A stretch of DNA of 33,443 nucleotides from Clostridiales bacterium (GCA_019410105.1 DXTB01000010.1:1-33443); one strand, 5' to 3'; counted from the first letter of the stretch, positions 1-7,809 are shown. The notes: generated by a model from the sequence alone, not told the origin. Numbers and translations: made by a program.

Positions 1-282
1 CTGTCCATGGAGCCCGCAGGACGACGGGCGGTGGTAGGGATGCAGGCAATCCCCCTGTCTGAAAAGGAGTTTGGTGTCCTCTACCTGCTCTATACCCACC
101 CGGACGTTCCTTTCACAAAGGAGCAGATCTATGAGGCCGTTTGGCGCGCGCCGTCCAACCACTGCCTCCACGCCGTGGAGAACACCGTGTTTCAGATCCG
201 GAGGCGGCTCCGCCCCCATGCGGGCGGGCACGACTTTATCCGCACCGTTGTCGGGCTCGGCTATCAGTTCAATCCCGGCTGA
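1..282 (+). CDS. Response regulator, OmpR/PhoB-type DNA-binding domain (5' truncated)
   Basis: The reading frame is open from the window edge to a TGA at 280-282, so this is the C-terminal part of a longer protein. About 93 residues are visible and form a winged-helix transcriptional effector domain. The recognisable pattern is LSEKEF near the start, FTKEQIYEAVW in the middle, then VENTVFQIRRRL and a closing IRTVVGLGYQF, which are the recognition helix and wing of the OmpR/PhoB family. The receiver domain would lie upstream, outside the window. An ATG at position 7 is in frame, but it falls inside the domain linker and is unlikely to be the true start. No partner histidine kinase follows, so if there is one it is upstream. 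Confidence 0.85.
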   Translation: MSMEPAGRRAVVGMQAIPLSEKEFGVLYLLYTHPDVPFTKEQIYEAVWRAPSNHCLHAVENTVFQIRRRLRPHAGGHDFIRTVVGLGYQFNPG

Positions 283-317
283 GCCGCCTCTCTGTGCAGC
301 CGCTGGGACAAAAGCTC

Positions 318-346
318 TTGGCAAATGGGAAAAAATATGGTATCCT
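318..346 (+). promoter_or_regulatory. Predicted sigma-A promoter for the lipoprotein gene
   Basis: TTGGCA at 318-323 and TATCCT at 341-346 are separated by 17 bases and lie about 30 bases upstream of the ATG at 377. An AAGGAG ribosome binding site sits between the promoter and the start codon. The lipoprotein gene can therefore be transcribed independently of the response regulator. Confidence 0.5.
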
Positions 347-376
347 AAGGCGCTATCTCATTTTGAAGGAGCCTTT

Positions 377-1030
377 ATGAAACAGCGCACATTCCCGATC
401 CTCGCCGTCCTTCTCCTGGCCGCCGCCCTGTCCGGCTGCCAAAGCACAGCCGCCGGAGACAGCGCCGGACTGTCCATCCACTTCATCGACCCGGGGCAGA
501 CCAGCTCCGCCCTGCTCCTGTGCGGCGGACAGGCCATGCTCATTGACGGCGGCAGCGCCGAGCGGGGCAGCCAGGTGGCCGGTTACCTGAGCCAGCAGGG
601 GATCACCTACCTCGACTATGTGGTGTGTACGTCTGCGGATGAGACCCATATGGGCGGCCTTTCCGGCCCCCTTTACACCTGCGCCGTGGGGCAGGTACTC
701 TCCCCGGTGGAGGATGCCGGCAGCCCGGTATTTGCGGATTTCCGGCGCTACACCGAGGCCCAGGGCCTCTCCCCCGCCGTCCCGGAGGCCGGTTCGGTAT
801 TCCCCCTGGGGGACGCCCAGGTGACGGTAGTGGAGACCGACGCCGCCGCACAGACGCTCTCCCTCCAGGTGGACTACGGCGACACCTCCCTCCAGTTCAC
901 CAGCGATCTGGAAGATGCGGTGGCGGCGGTGGCCAGTGAGGCCGAAGGGGAGCTCCCCCTGGGCGCTCTGGTGGCCGGAAGCGACGGTACCCAGTTTTTC
1001 CTCCTCGACCCAGTACAGACCGCGCCTTAA
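377..1030 (+). CDS. ComEC-like metallo-beta-lactamase-fold lipoprotein, probably inactive
   Basis: This 217-residue protein has a lipoprotein signal peptide: MKQR, a hydrophobic stretch, then the lipobox LSGC with the lipidated Cys near residue 22. It then follows the ComEC C-terminal/Rec2-type metallo-beta-lactamase pattern: HFIDPGQ, MLIDGG, a V..YL..QGI..LDYVV segment and MGGL. The metal-binding motif that normally reads THPHADHIGGL is here TSADETHMGGL, so most ligands of HxHxDH are missing. The later HHGS-type histidines are also absent, and the protein ends soon after the TSD segment. The fold is therefore likely kept while hydrolytic activity is likely lost. The ATG at 377 follows AAGGAG with good spacing. 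A strong terminator follows directly, so it is monocistronic. Confidence 0.7.
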   Translation: MKQRTFPILAVLLLAAALSGCQSTAAGDSAGLSIHFIDPGQTSSALLLCGGQAMLIDGGSAERGSQVAGYLSQQGITYLDYVVCTSADETHMGGLSGPLYTCAVGQVLSPVEDAGSPVFADFRRYTEAQGLSPAVPEAGSVFPLGDAQVTVVETDAAAQTLSLQVDYGDTSLQFTSDLEDAVAAVASEAEGELPLGALVAGSDGTQFFLLDPVQTAP

Positions 1031-1034
1031 CCCA

Positions 1035-1071
1035 GAGCGCCTCCGCCCATCGGGCGGAGGCGCTCTCTTTT
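1035..1071 (+). terminator. Rho-independent terminator
   Basis: A perfect 14-bp GC-rich stem (GAGCGCCTCCGCCC and its complement, loop ATC) is followed by TCTTTT, five bases after the lipoprotein stop codon. Confidence 0.9.
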
Positions 1072-1221
1072 GGCCACAGCCGGTGCCCTCATCCAAGAGG
1101 ATGTCGTCCACACCAGCCACGACAGAAAACAGAGTGGACACCGCGGCCCGGCGTATTCCGCCCGCGGTATTGCTTTTTCGTCTGCCACAGCGGAAGCCCC
1201 GGCAGAAGACACAGTTCCATC

Positions 1222-1284
1222 TTGACTTACATCCGTATTACTTATATAATACAGTTATAAACTGTACTAGTCCCATAATACAGT
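1222..1284 (+). promoter_or_regulatory. Promoter and spaced-palindrome operator of the GntR/ABC operon
   Basis: A near-consensus promoter has TTGACT at 1222-1227 and TATAAT at 1245-1250 with a 17-base spacer. Just downstream lies a perfect inverted repeat, ACTGTA (1261-1266), 12 bases, TACAGT (1279-1284). The left half also pairs with an upstream TACAGT at 1250-1255, which overlaps the -10 box. YtrA-type GntR regulators bind spaced palindromes of this form, so autorepression by the next gene is inferred. A GGGGGG-type ribosome binding site follows before the ATG at 1307. Confidence 0.75.
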
Positions 1285-1306
1285 ATGCAAAGGGGGGTGT
1301 CCGGCC

Positions 1307-1705
1307 ATGCTTTCCTTCTCCGGCTTCCGCCTGGAGGACGGAAGCCCCATCTACCAGCAGATCATCCGCTATCTGGAGCAGGGCATCGCGGCCGGAACCA
1401 TCCGGGACGGAGACGGGCTTCCCTCCCGACGGGTGCTCTCCGCCCAGCTGGGGGTCAACCCCAACACCGTGCAGAAGGCCTGCCGTATGCTGGAGGAGGC
1501 GGGGCTCATCACCTCCCGCTCGGGGGCCAAGAGCGAATTTACCCTGGACGAGGCGGCTGTGGCCGCCGTCCGCACCCGCCTGATGGAGCGGGAGGCCGCC
1601 GCCCTGGTCCGCTCCCTGCGGCAGATGGGCCTCACCCGACCAGAGGCGGAGGCGCTCATCGACCGGCTGTGGGACAGCCCGGAACTGGAGGAGGAGAAGC
1701 CATGA
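1307..1705 (+). CDS. GntR family transcriptional regulator, YtrA subfamily
   Basis: This is a 132-residue regulator. The N-terminal winged helix is a textbook GntR domain: PIYQQIIRYLEQGI near residues 14-27, LPSRRVLSAQLGVNPNTVQKA near 42-62, then LEEAGLI and a short wing. The C-terminal tail of only about 50 residues is mostly helical and too short for a ligand-binding domain, which defines the YtrA subfamily. Members usually repress an adjacent ABC transporter operon and often respond to cell-envelope stress. That fits here: the gene is first in an operon with membrane and ABC subunits and overlaps the next gene by 4 bases (ATGA). The spaced palindrome upstream is the likely binding site. 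Confidence 0.92.
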   Translation: MLSFSGFRLEDGSPIYQQIIRYLEQGIAAGTIRDGDGLPSRRVLSAQLGVNPNTVQKACRMLEEAGLITSRSGAKSEFTLDEAAVAAVRTRLMEREAAALVRSLRQMGLTRPEAEALIDRLWDSPELEEEKP

Positions 1706-2532
1706 AGCGTATCGCATCCCTGCTCATGCTGGCCGCGCGGAGCACCCTCTGGAAAGCTGCGGGGATTACTCTGGCCTCCTGTCTGACGGAGGCGGGGCTC
1801 TTCCTGGCTGCCCTGTCCGGCTGGCAGGACACCGTCCGCACCGCTTACTACGAATACTCCAACCCCATGGGCCTGGAGGGCCTGCTGATGCAATATCCCC
1901 TGTCCTGGTGCTTCCGTATCGGGCTGGTGCTGGTGTGCGCCGTGCTGGCCTTTCTGGGGTGGGAGGGTTCCTCCCGGGTGAGCTATACCCTGCGGCGACT
2001 GTCAGTGGGGCACAGGGCCCTCACCCTGCTGTGGGCCGGCTACGGCTTTTTCTGCCTGTTGTTCTTCTGGGCGGCCCACCTGGGCACCCTGCTGGCTCTC
2101 TGCGCCGCCGCCCTCCCCCGTCTGGCACCGGAGTTCTCCGGCCCCCAGGCTCTGTTCCTGGCCTGCTACCGCGACCCCTATCTCCACAGCCTGCTGCCCC
2201 TGGATGACTGGCCTCTCTGGGCGCGCAACCTGTCCATGTGCGCCGCCCTGGGGACGTCGGCGGCCTGTTTCTCCTTCCAACGACGCATGGGCCGCCGGGC
2301 CTTCGCCGTTCTGCCCCTGGCGGCGCTCTCCGCCCTCTGCTTTCCCCTGTCCATGGGCTCCTTTGAATTTGGCGGGCCGGCGGAGTTCCTCCGCCCCTAT
2401 CTCTACGACGGCATTTTCTACTCCGCGGACGGTCTGCCCTCCGTCCTGGGGCCCGTCCTGCTTTTTGTCAGCCTGTGCGCCCTGGCCGCCTCCCTCTGCC
2501 AGATTTTGAGGAGGGATCCCTATGAAGAATGA
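1702..2532 (+). CDS. Membrane protein of the YtrA-type ABC transporter operon
   Basis: This is a 276-residue integral membrane protein with about six hydrophobic segments, including AGITLASCLTEAGLFLAA near the N-terminus, IGLVLVCAVLAFLGW, FFCLLFFWAAHLG and a final VLLFVSLCALAASLC. I recognise no conserved family motif. The start is the ATG that overlaps the stop of the GntR gene by 4 bases, with GAGGAG just upstream, which implies translational coupling. It is probably a permease subunit because it sits between a GntR regulator and an ABC ATPase with a second small membrane protein between them. The substrate is unknown. Its 3' end overlaps the next gene by 11 bases. Confidence 0.75.
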   Translation: MKRIASLLMLAARSTLWKAAGITLASCLTEAGLFLAALSGWQDTVRTAYYEYSNPMGLEGLLMQYPLSWCFRIGLVLVCAVLAFLGWEGSSRVSYTLRRLSVGHRALTLLWAGYGFFCLLFFWAAHLGTLLALCAAALPRLAPEFSGPQALFLACYRDPYLHSLLPLDDWPLWARNLSMCAALGTSAACFSFQRRMGRRAFAVLPLAALSALCFPLSMGSFEFGGPAEFLRPYLYDGIFYSADGLPSVLGPVLLFVSLCALAASLCQILRRDPYEE

Positions 2533-3055
2533 GTCCTGGTTTCCCCTCGGCATCCCCTGGAAGCAGGAGCGGTTTCTGCTTTGGACGGGCCTTCTCCTGT
2601 CCGCCGGCGCCGGACTGGTGCTCTTCCTGTGCCAGTACCTCCCGGCCCGCCGGGCCCTCTACGGCTACGACGGCACCGTGAGCCCGGACGGCGCGATGGT
2701 GCGGGTGCTCCTGCCCGGCACCCTGGTGCCCCCCTTTTCCCACCTGCTCTATGGGCCGCTGCTCTGTTTTCTGGCGCTGGCCCTCTCCCTGGCCGGGGTG
2801 GCCGTCTACCACTTTCTCTGTCACTATCAGGGCGGCCGGAGCATCTACCGGATGCGGCTTCTGCCCCAGTTCGGAGAGCTGTGGCGGCGCTGCCTGTCCG
2901 CCCCCGCCCTGGCCCTGCTGCTGGGCGCGGCACTGACGGCCGCCGTCATCCTGCTGTGCGCGCTGTGCTATTACCACCTGACACCTGCGGGCCACCTGCC
3001 CCCGGAGCCCTGGGGAGGCCTGCCGCTGGGCTGGATTGGAGGCAACCATGCTTGA
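2522..3055 (+). CDS. Second membrane protein of the YtrA-type ABC transporter operon
   Basis: This is a 177-residue membrane protein with about four hydrophobic segments: one near residues 18-38, two around 75-105 (LLYGPLLCFLALALSLAGVA), and one around 125-150 (ALALLLGAALTAAVILL). I do not recognise a named family. A GAGGAGG ribosome binding site lies just before the ATG inside the end of the previous gene. The 3' end overlaps the ABC ATPase start by 8 bases. The tight overlaps on both sides indicate co-expression and probably one complex with the neighbouring membrane protein and ATPase. Confidence 0.75.
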   Translation: MKNESWFPLGIPWKQERFLLWTGLLLSAGAGLVLFLCQYLPARRALYGYDGTVSPDGAMVRVLLPGTLVPPFSHLLYGPLLCFLALALSLAGVAVYHFLCHYQGGRSIYRMRLLPQFGELWRRCLSAPALALLLGAALTAAVILLCALCYYHLTPAGHLPPEPWGGLPLGWIGGNHA

Positions 3056-3791
3056 AGTGAGCCATGTATCCAAAAAGTACCGGGGCTGTCAGCAGGCCCT
3101 GGAGGATGTGAGCCTGTCCGTGGGGCCCGGGGAGATCGTGGGTATCTTCGGCCCCAACGGCGCGGGCAAAACCACCCTGCTCAAGTGCATTCTGGGCCTG
3201 CTCCGGTACGGGTTCGGGTCGGTTACTCTGGACGGGCAGCCCATCACCTCCAAAAACATTGCCCGACTCTCCTTCGCCACTTGTGAGCACTCCTTCTTCC
3301 CCGGCCTCACTGCCGCCGGGCATCGGGACTTCTGCGCCGAACACTTCCCCGCCTTCCGGGCCGGCCGCTTCCAGATGCTGATGGACTTCTTCCGCCTGCC
3401 GGAAAAGCGGGCCCTGCGCGGCTTCTCCACCGGACAGAAGAACCAGTTCGAGGTGATTCTGGCCCTGTGCCAGGGGGCGGACTACATTCTTATGGACGAA
3501 CCCTTCGCCGGCAACGACGTGTTCAACCGGGAGGACTTCTACAGGGTGCTGCTGGGCATCCTGGAGCCCACCGAGACCATCCTCCTGTCCACCCATCTGC
3601 TGGAGGAGGTGCAGCACTTCATCAGCCGGGCGGTGCTCCTCCGGTCGGGACGGATCGCCGGGGACGTAACCACCGCCGCGCTGGAGGAGCGGAGCCAGAG
3701 CCTGATGGACTATGTCCGGTCGGCCTGCGGCTATGAGCCCGGCCGGGTGCTCCAGGCGCTGGGGCGGATGGACGGCGGAGGGGAGGAATAG
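3048..3791 (+). CDS. ABC transporter ATP-binding protein
   Basis: This 247-residue ATPase has all the main ABC motifs. Walker A is GPNGAGKTT near residue 37. The signature is FSTGQKN, a variant of LSGGQ that is common in YtrB-like ATPases. Walker B is YILMDEP, followed by a D-loop AGND and the H-loop STH. The usual glutamine of the Q-loop is not obvious; the segment reads FATCEHSFFPGLT. The start chosen is the ATG at 3048, with GGAGG six bases upstream; a TTG at 3036 is in frame but lies in that ribosome binding site. It should energise the two preceding membrane proteins. The C-terminal ~35 residues are a short helical tail. Confidence 0.9.
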   Translation: MLEVSHVSKKYRGCQQALEDVSLSVGPGEIVGIFGPNGAGKTTLLKCILGLLRYGFGSVTLDGQPITSKNIARLSFATCEHSFFPGLTAAGHRDFCAEHFPAFRAGRFQMLMDFFRLPEKRALRGFSTGQKNQFEVILALCQGADYILMDEPFAGNDVFNREDFYRVLLGILEPTETILLSTHLLEEVQHFISRAVLLRSGRIAGDVTTAALEERSQSLMDYVRSACGYEPGRVLQALGRMDGGGEE

Positions 3792-3793
3792 CC

Positions 3794-5218
3794 ATGCGGA
3801 AATCCCTGCTGCTCTTTGTCCTCCTGGCCGCTCTGTCCGCCGGACTGCTGGCGGGGGCCTGCGCCGCCGTGCAGGGCCGCCGGGAGGCGGTGTCCTACCG
3901 GGCGGAAATCCTAGCCGGGGACCCCGCGGCCGCCGACGGGGTGGAGCTCACCTGGGTGTCCACCTGCGGCTATCACCTGTTCTGGCACAGCACCTTTCCT
4001 GCCGCCGCGCCGGAGGAGGCCGAAACCCGCTTTTCCTACTCCGGCCAGGAGCCGAGCTGGATCACGGAGCTGGACGAGGATGTGCTGGAGCTCTCTCCCG
4101 GCCTGAATTTCCTGGATATTGCGCCGGACAGTCCCTCCGCCGGACTGCGGGCGCTGTGGGCGGAGCTCTCCGCCCAGACCTCTCCCCTGCCCGGAGACGA
4201 GACCTATACCGAACACAATGGTCTCATCAGTATTAAACGTGAGATCCAACTGGCCGATTATCTGACCGATTTTCCCCTCTCTGTGGATCGTCTCGTGTAC
4301 ACAGCCTGGGCGGCTGACCGTGAGTTTGGAACTTCCCAGTACGATACCTCCATCAACGCGGAGGAGCTGACCCGCCGTTTTCGCGCCTATTTTCCCATTC
4401 CGGTGCCCGAAGGGCTTGCCATGGAGATCAGCATGACCCCGGACGCCTCCGGCCAGTTGCTGAGCGCCTGCTTTCTCACATTGGACAGCAGCCTGCTCAC
4501 CCTTCAGGCGGACTGCGTGAGCACCGGGGAAGGCGTCCTGTTTGCCCTCTGCGCCGGCGGCTCCATGGCCAAGGCTCTGGACGGCAGCGGAATTCCCGGC
4601 GGCTGGGGGATCTACCGCCTCTCCCCCGGCGGCGACCTGGAGACCGTCTACTCCATCCCCAACGGAGGCCGGGCCATGGCCTTCTGGTCGGATGGGGACG
4701 GTACCCTCTTTCTTCTCACCGAGGAGAAGGGCGCGGCCCTCCTCACCCTGCTGGACGCGGCCACACTCACCCTTGTTGCCGCCTGGGAGCTCTTTCCCGC
4801 GGCGGAGGATACGCCCCACCCACAGGTGTTCCCACAGTCTGACAGCTCTTTCTGCCTCCTGTCCGCGGGCGACTTTCTGGCCGTGCTCAACCGTCGGAGC
4901 GGCGCATGGGTAATGGACTTTACGGCGGACACCTCCCTCCAGTCCTCCCTGGGCTGTCCCTTGAGCACCCCCTCCTCCAGGCTCAGCCTGTGCTATGACG
5001 GAACCCGGCTGGCCATCACTGGCCCTTGCCCGAGCACGAAATCGGAATATTTCCTGGCAGTCTACACCGCCGGCGGCCTGGAATACCTGGGGGGCTACAC
5101 CTCCAGCCTGTACGGCAACCACCCACCGGACTGCTATCCCTGGGGCTCCTGGCAGGACGGAAGCTGCCGCTCCATCGCGCTGGAGCCCTCCCTCCCCGGC
5201 ACGGAAACTGCCTCTTGA
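3794..5218 (+). CDS. Exported protein of unknown function, last gene of the ABC operon
   Basis: This is a 474-residue protein whose N-terminus is a signal peptide or membrane anchor (MRKSLLLFVLLAALSAG, then LLAGACAA). The AGAC could be a weak lipobox with Cys23. The rest is extracytoplasmic and has no membrane segment. From about residue 250 it reads as repeated beta-strand blades, for example GWGIYRLSPGGDLETVYSI, AMAFWSDGDGTLFLLTE and DFLAVLNRRSGAWVMDF, suggesting a beta-propeller of about five to seven blades. I cannot name a family. It starts two bases after the ATPase stop with GGAGG upstream, so it is an operon member, possibly a sensor or accessory of the transporter. Its TGA stop lies inside the -35 box of the leuA promoter. 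Confidence 0.75.
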   Translation: MRKSLLLFVLLAALSAGLLAGACAAVQGRREAVSYRAEILAGDPAAADGVELTWVSTCGYHLFWHSTFPAAAPEEAETRFSYSGQEPSWITELDEDVLELSPGLNFLDIAPDSPSAGLRALWAELSAQTSPLPGDETYTEHNGLISIKREIQLADYLTDFPLSVDRLVYTAWAADREFGTSQYDTSINAEELTRRFRAYFPIPVPEGLAMEISMTPDASGQLLSACFLTLDSSLLTLQADCVSTGEGVLFALCAGGSMAKALDGSGIPGGWGIYRLSPGGDLETVYSIPNGGRAMAFWSDGDGTLFLLTEEKGAALLTLLDAATLTLVAAWELFPAAEDTPHPQVFPQSDSSFCLLSAGDFLAVLNRRSGAWVMDFTADTSLQSSLGCPLSTPSSRLSLCYDGTRLAITGPCPSTKSEYFLAVYTAGGLEYLGGYTSSLYGNHPPDCYPWGSWQDGSCRSIALEPSLPGTETAS

Positions 5219-5243
5219 CAAATTCCCTTTCCCCGGCTAAAAT
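5215..5243 (+). promoter_or_regulatory. leuA promoter
   Basis: A consensus -35 box TTGACA (5215-5220) and TAAAAT (5238-5243) are separated by 17 bases. The -35 box contains the stop codon of the upstream gene. Transcription should start near 5250, giving a leader of about 310 nt that contains the T-box. Confidence 0.8.
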
Positions 5244-5264
5244 AAGTGCAATTACATCCCAAAC

Positions 5265-5525
5265 AGGCAATGATGGGAAGAAGGCGCGTCCCGTCCCGCT
5301 CAGAGAACCGGTGGTCGGTGCGAACCGGCGCGGGGAAGCGCGCGGATACTGAGCCCGGAGCCGCCCGTCCGAACCCCAGGCAGTAGGGCGGGCCGTCACG
5401 GCCACGTTACCGGCCGCGGCCTTGTTGGAGGCCATGAGCGCCCCTTGGTGACAATGGGCGGAAGCAGGGTGGTACCGCGTAAATTTTACGCCCCTGACCA
5501 GGAATTTGGTCAGGGGCGTTTTTTC
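5265..5525 (+). promoter_or_regulatory. T-box leader (tRNA-Leu sensing)
   Basis: The invariant T-box sequence AGGGTGGTACCGCG is at 5466-5479, followed by an intrinsic terminator. The Stem I hallmarks are also present: AGAGA after GCTC at about 5300, then a GGTGCGAA-type distal loop. GATGGG near 5272 can pair with CCCGTC near 5364 at the base of Stem I. The best specifier reading is CTG at about 5349-5351, followed by A and then GCC, which pairs with GGC near 5283. CTG is a leucine codon and fits the downstream leuA. The UGGU bulge expects an A discriminator, as in tRNA-Leu. Uncharged tRNA-Leu would stabilise the antiterminator and turn on leuA. The specifier is inferred from manual pairing only. 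Confidence 0.92.
5489..5524 (+). terminator. T-box regulated terminator
   Basis: A 12-bp stem (CGCCCCTGACCA and its complement TGGTCAGGGGCG) is followed by six T residues, 10 bases after the T-box sequence. It is the off-state terminator of the leuA riboswitch. Confidence 0.92.
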
Positions 5526-5558
5526 GTACCCTGGCCCCAGTAAACAGGAGGAATTGTT

Positions 5559-7250
5559 ATGAAGCCCGCACACGAGAAGTACATCCCCTTCGTCCCCCTC
5601 AAGATGGCCCGCCGCGCCTGGCCCGACAGGGAGCTGAAAGCGCCCCCCGTCTGGTGCTCGGTGGATCTGCGGGACGGCAACCAGGCCCTCATTGACCCCA
5701 TGAACGTCCGGGAGAAGCTGGAGCTGTTTCACACCCTGGTGGACATCGGCGTCAAGGAGATCGAGGTGGGGTTCCCCTCCGCCTCCGAGACGGAGTACGA
5801 GTTCATCCGCACCCTGATCGAGGGTGGACACATCCCCGACGACGTGACCATTCAGGTGCTGGTACAGGCCAGAGAGCACCTCATCCGCCGCACCTTCGAG
5901 GCCATTGACGGGGCCAAGCATGTGATCTTCCACTTCTACAACTCCACCTCCACCCTCCAGCAGAAGGTGGTCTTCCACACCGACGTGGAGGGCGTAAAAA
6001 AGATCGCCGTGGACGCCGCCCGGCTCATCCGGGAGCTGAGCCAGCCCGCCCTCGACGCGGGGATGGATCTGCGGTACGAGTACTCCCCGGAGTCCTTCAT
6101 GGGCACCGAGATGGACGCCGCCGTGGAGATCTGCCAGGCGGTGATCGAGGCCATCGGCGCCACACCGGAACACAAGGTGATCCTCAACCTGCCCACCACC
6201 GTGGAAAACTGCATGCCCAACTACTTCGCCGACGAAATTGAGTACTTTATCTCCAGGCTGCCCGGCCGGGACCGCGCCATTATCTCCCTGCACCCCCACA
6301 ACGACCGGGGCGAGGGCGTGGCTACCGCTGAACTGGGCCTGCTGGCCGGGGCCGAGCGGGTGGAGGCCACCCTGTTCGGCAACGGCGAGCGCACCGGCAA
6401 CGTGGACATGGTGACCCTGGCCCTCAACCTCTACACCCAGGGCGTGGACCCCAAGCTGGACTTCTCCGACATCAATAAAATCCGCGACGTGTACGAGCGG
6501 GTCACCAAGATGAAGATCGGCGAGCGGCAGCCCTATGTGGGCGAGCTGGTGTTCACCGCCTTCTCCGGCTCCCACCAGGACGCCATCAATAAGGGTACCC
6601 GCTACATGGAGGAGAGCGGCACCGAGTACTGGGAGGTGCCCTATCTGCCCATCGATCCCGCCGACGTGGGCCGCCAGTACGAGCCCATCATCCGCATCAA
6701 CTCCCAGTCGGGCAAGGGCGGCTCCGCCTTCGTCATGCAGCACTCCTTCGGCTTCGATCTCCCCAAGGCCATGCACCCCGAGTTCGGCCACATCGTCCAG
6801 GTGGAGACCGACCGGGTGGGCAAGGAGCTGAAGCCCAACGCCATTTACGACCTGTTCAAGGCCCATTACATCGACGCGGTAAAGCCCTATCAGCTGGTGC
6901 AGCACTCCTTCGCCGAGTTTACCGACGAGGAGGGCCACTCCCACGTCACCTTCGCCGGCACCATCCGCCACACCGACACCGTGTTCCAGGTTCAGGGCTC
7001 CGGCAACGGCCCCATTGACGCCTTCTTCAACGCCATCCACGGCCAGAAGATGGACCGCTTCACCTTCATCGACTACAAGGAGCACGCCGTCAAGCAGGGC
7101 TCTGACTCCCAGGCTGTGGCCTACATCCACCTCCAGGACGAGAACGGCAGGGACTGGTTCGGCGTAGGCATGAGCCATAACATCAACCTGGCCCCCCTCA
7201 AGGGCATCCTCTCCGCCATCAACCGGGCCGTCAGCCACGACGGCAAATGA
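5559..7250 (+). CDS. leuA: 2-isopropylmalate synthase
   Basis: LeuA condenses acetyl-CoA with 2-ketoisovalerate, the committed step of leucine synthesis in the cytoplasm. The 563-residue protein matches the long (type 2) LeuA family. The N-terminal signature is PDRELKAPPVWCSVDLRDGN with the catalytic LRDGNQAL near residue 38. The second DRE-TIM signature HPHNDRGEGVATAE is near residue 245, followed by VEATLFGNGERTGN. The C-terminal ~130 residues (VTFAGTIRHTDTVFQV onward, with GSGNGPIDAFFNAI) form the regulatory LeuA dimer domain that binds leucine. The ATG follows AGGAGG. Regulation is by the T-box leader upstream plus probable leucine feedback. No other leucine gene (leuBCD) is adjacent. Confidence 0.96.
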   Translation: MKPAHEKYIPFVPLKMARRAWPDRELKAPPVWCSVDLRDGNQALIDPMNVREKLELFHTLVDIGVKEIEVGFPSASETEYEFIRTLIEGGHIPDDVTIQVLVQAREHLIRRTFEAIDGAKHVIFHFYNSTSTLQQKVVFHTDVEGVKKIAVDAARLIRELSQPALDAGMDLRYEYSPESFMGTEMDAAVEICQAVIEAIGATPEHKVILNLPTTVENCMPNYFADEIEYFISRLPGRDRAIISLHPHNDRGEGVATAELGLLAGAERVEATLFGNGERTGNVDMVTLALNLYTQGVDPKLDFSDINKIRDVYERVTKMKIGERQPYVGELVFTAFSGSHQDAINKGTRYMEESGTEYWEVPYLPIDPADVGRQYEPIIRINSQSGKGGSAFVMQHSFGFDLPKAMHPEFGHIVQVETDRVGKELKPNAIYDLFKAHYIDAVKPYQLVQHSFAEFTDEEGHSHVTFAGTIRHTDTVFQVQGSGNGPIDAFFNAIHGQKMDRFTFIDYKEHAVKQGSDSQAVAYIHLQDENGRDWFGVGMSHNINLAPLKGILSAINRAVSHDGK

Positions 7251-7264
7251 ACGCCCGTCCCGTC

Positions 7265-7293
7265 TTGCATCCCCGGCCTAAACCAGCTATAAT
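7265..7293 (+). promoter_or_regulatory. Promoter of the MarR gene
   Basis: TTGCAT (7265-7270) and TATAAT (7288-7293) have a 17-base spacer and lie just after leuA, ahead of the MarR regulator start. Confidence 0.75.
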
Positions 7294-7326
7294 AGGAACA
7301 GTTTGACAGAAAAGAGGACGCGGACA

Positions 7327-7809
7327 ATGGAACAGCAGCGGGAGGCCCTGCTCGGGCAAATCTGGGCGGCCCAGGACGAGGCCTATGACCTGATGTATGA
7401 ATACGACTCCCTTCCCCACCGTTACGGGGCTCACATTCTCTATCAGTCGGAGGCCCATATCATCGACCTCATCGGTGAGCACCCGGAGATTACCGTCACC
7501 GAGCTGGCCGCCATTCTGAAAAAGACTCCCAGCGCCTGCTCCCAGATCGTGCGCAAGCTGCGGGCCAAGGGCTGGGTGGAGCAGGTACGCAACGCAGAGA
7601 ACAACCGGATTTATAATCTATACCTGACCGAGAGCGGCAAACAGGTCTACCAGGCGCACACAGCTTTCAACCAGTCCTGTCAGGAGGCCACCTTTCAATT
7701 GTTGAGCAATTTTTCTCCCGAGGAGTTGGAACACCATCTGATGGTACAGCGGAAACTGAACGAGGCATATCAGGATGATGTGAGGCGGAGCCGGGATTAT
7801 TTAGGATAG
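7327..7809 (+). CDS. MarR family transcriptional regulator
   Basis: This is a 160-residue winged-helix regulator. After an N-terminal dimerisation helix, the DNA-binding core reads SEAHIIDLIGEHPEITVTELAA (residues ~40-60), then KKTPSACSQIVRKLRAKGWV as the recognition helix, and a wing RNAENNRIYNLYLTESG, which is the MarR pattern. The C-terminal helix closes the dimer interface. The start chosen is ATG 7327 with AGAGGA eight bases upstream; an in-frame TTG at 7303 has no ribosome binding site. It has its own promoter and terminator. The nearest possible target is the downstream antiporter/C-S lyase pair, but no shared operator was identified. Confidence 0.88.
   Translation: MEQQREALLGQIWAAQDEAYDLMYEYDSLPHRYGAHILYQSEAHIIDLIGEHPEITVTELAAILKKTPSACSQIVRKLRAKGWVEQVRNAENNRIYNLYLTESGKQVYQAHTAFNQSCQEATFQLLSNFSPEELEHHLMVQRKLNEAYQDDVRRSRDYLG

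Noticed and set aside
5345..5350. TAC (Tyr) as the T-box specifier
   Set aside because: TAC is followed by T where T-boxes usually have a purine, and the downstream gene is leuA; CTG followed by A fits better.
5016..7238. 740-codon open frame on the minus strand covering leuA
   Set aside because: It mirrors leuA in the opposite strand and arises from high GC and lack of stops; it has low-complexity Gly/Val/His-rich content, no ribosome binding site, and leuA has clear family motifs.
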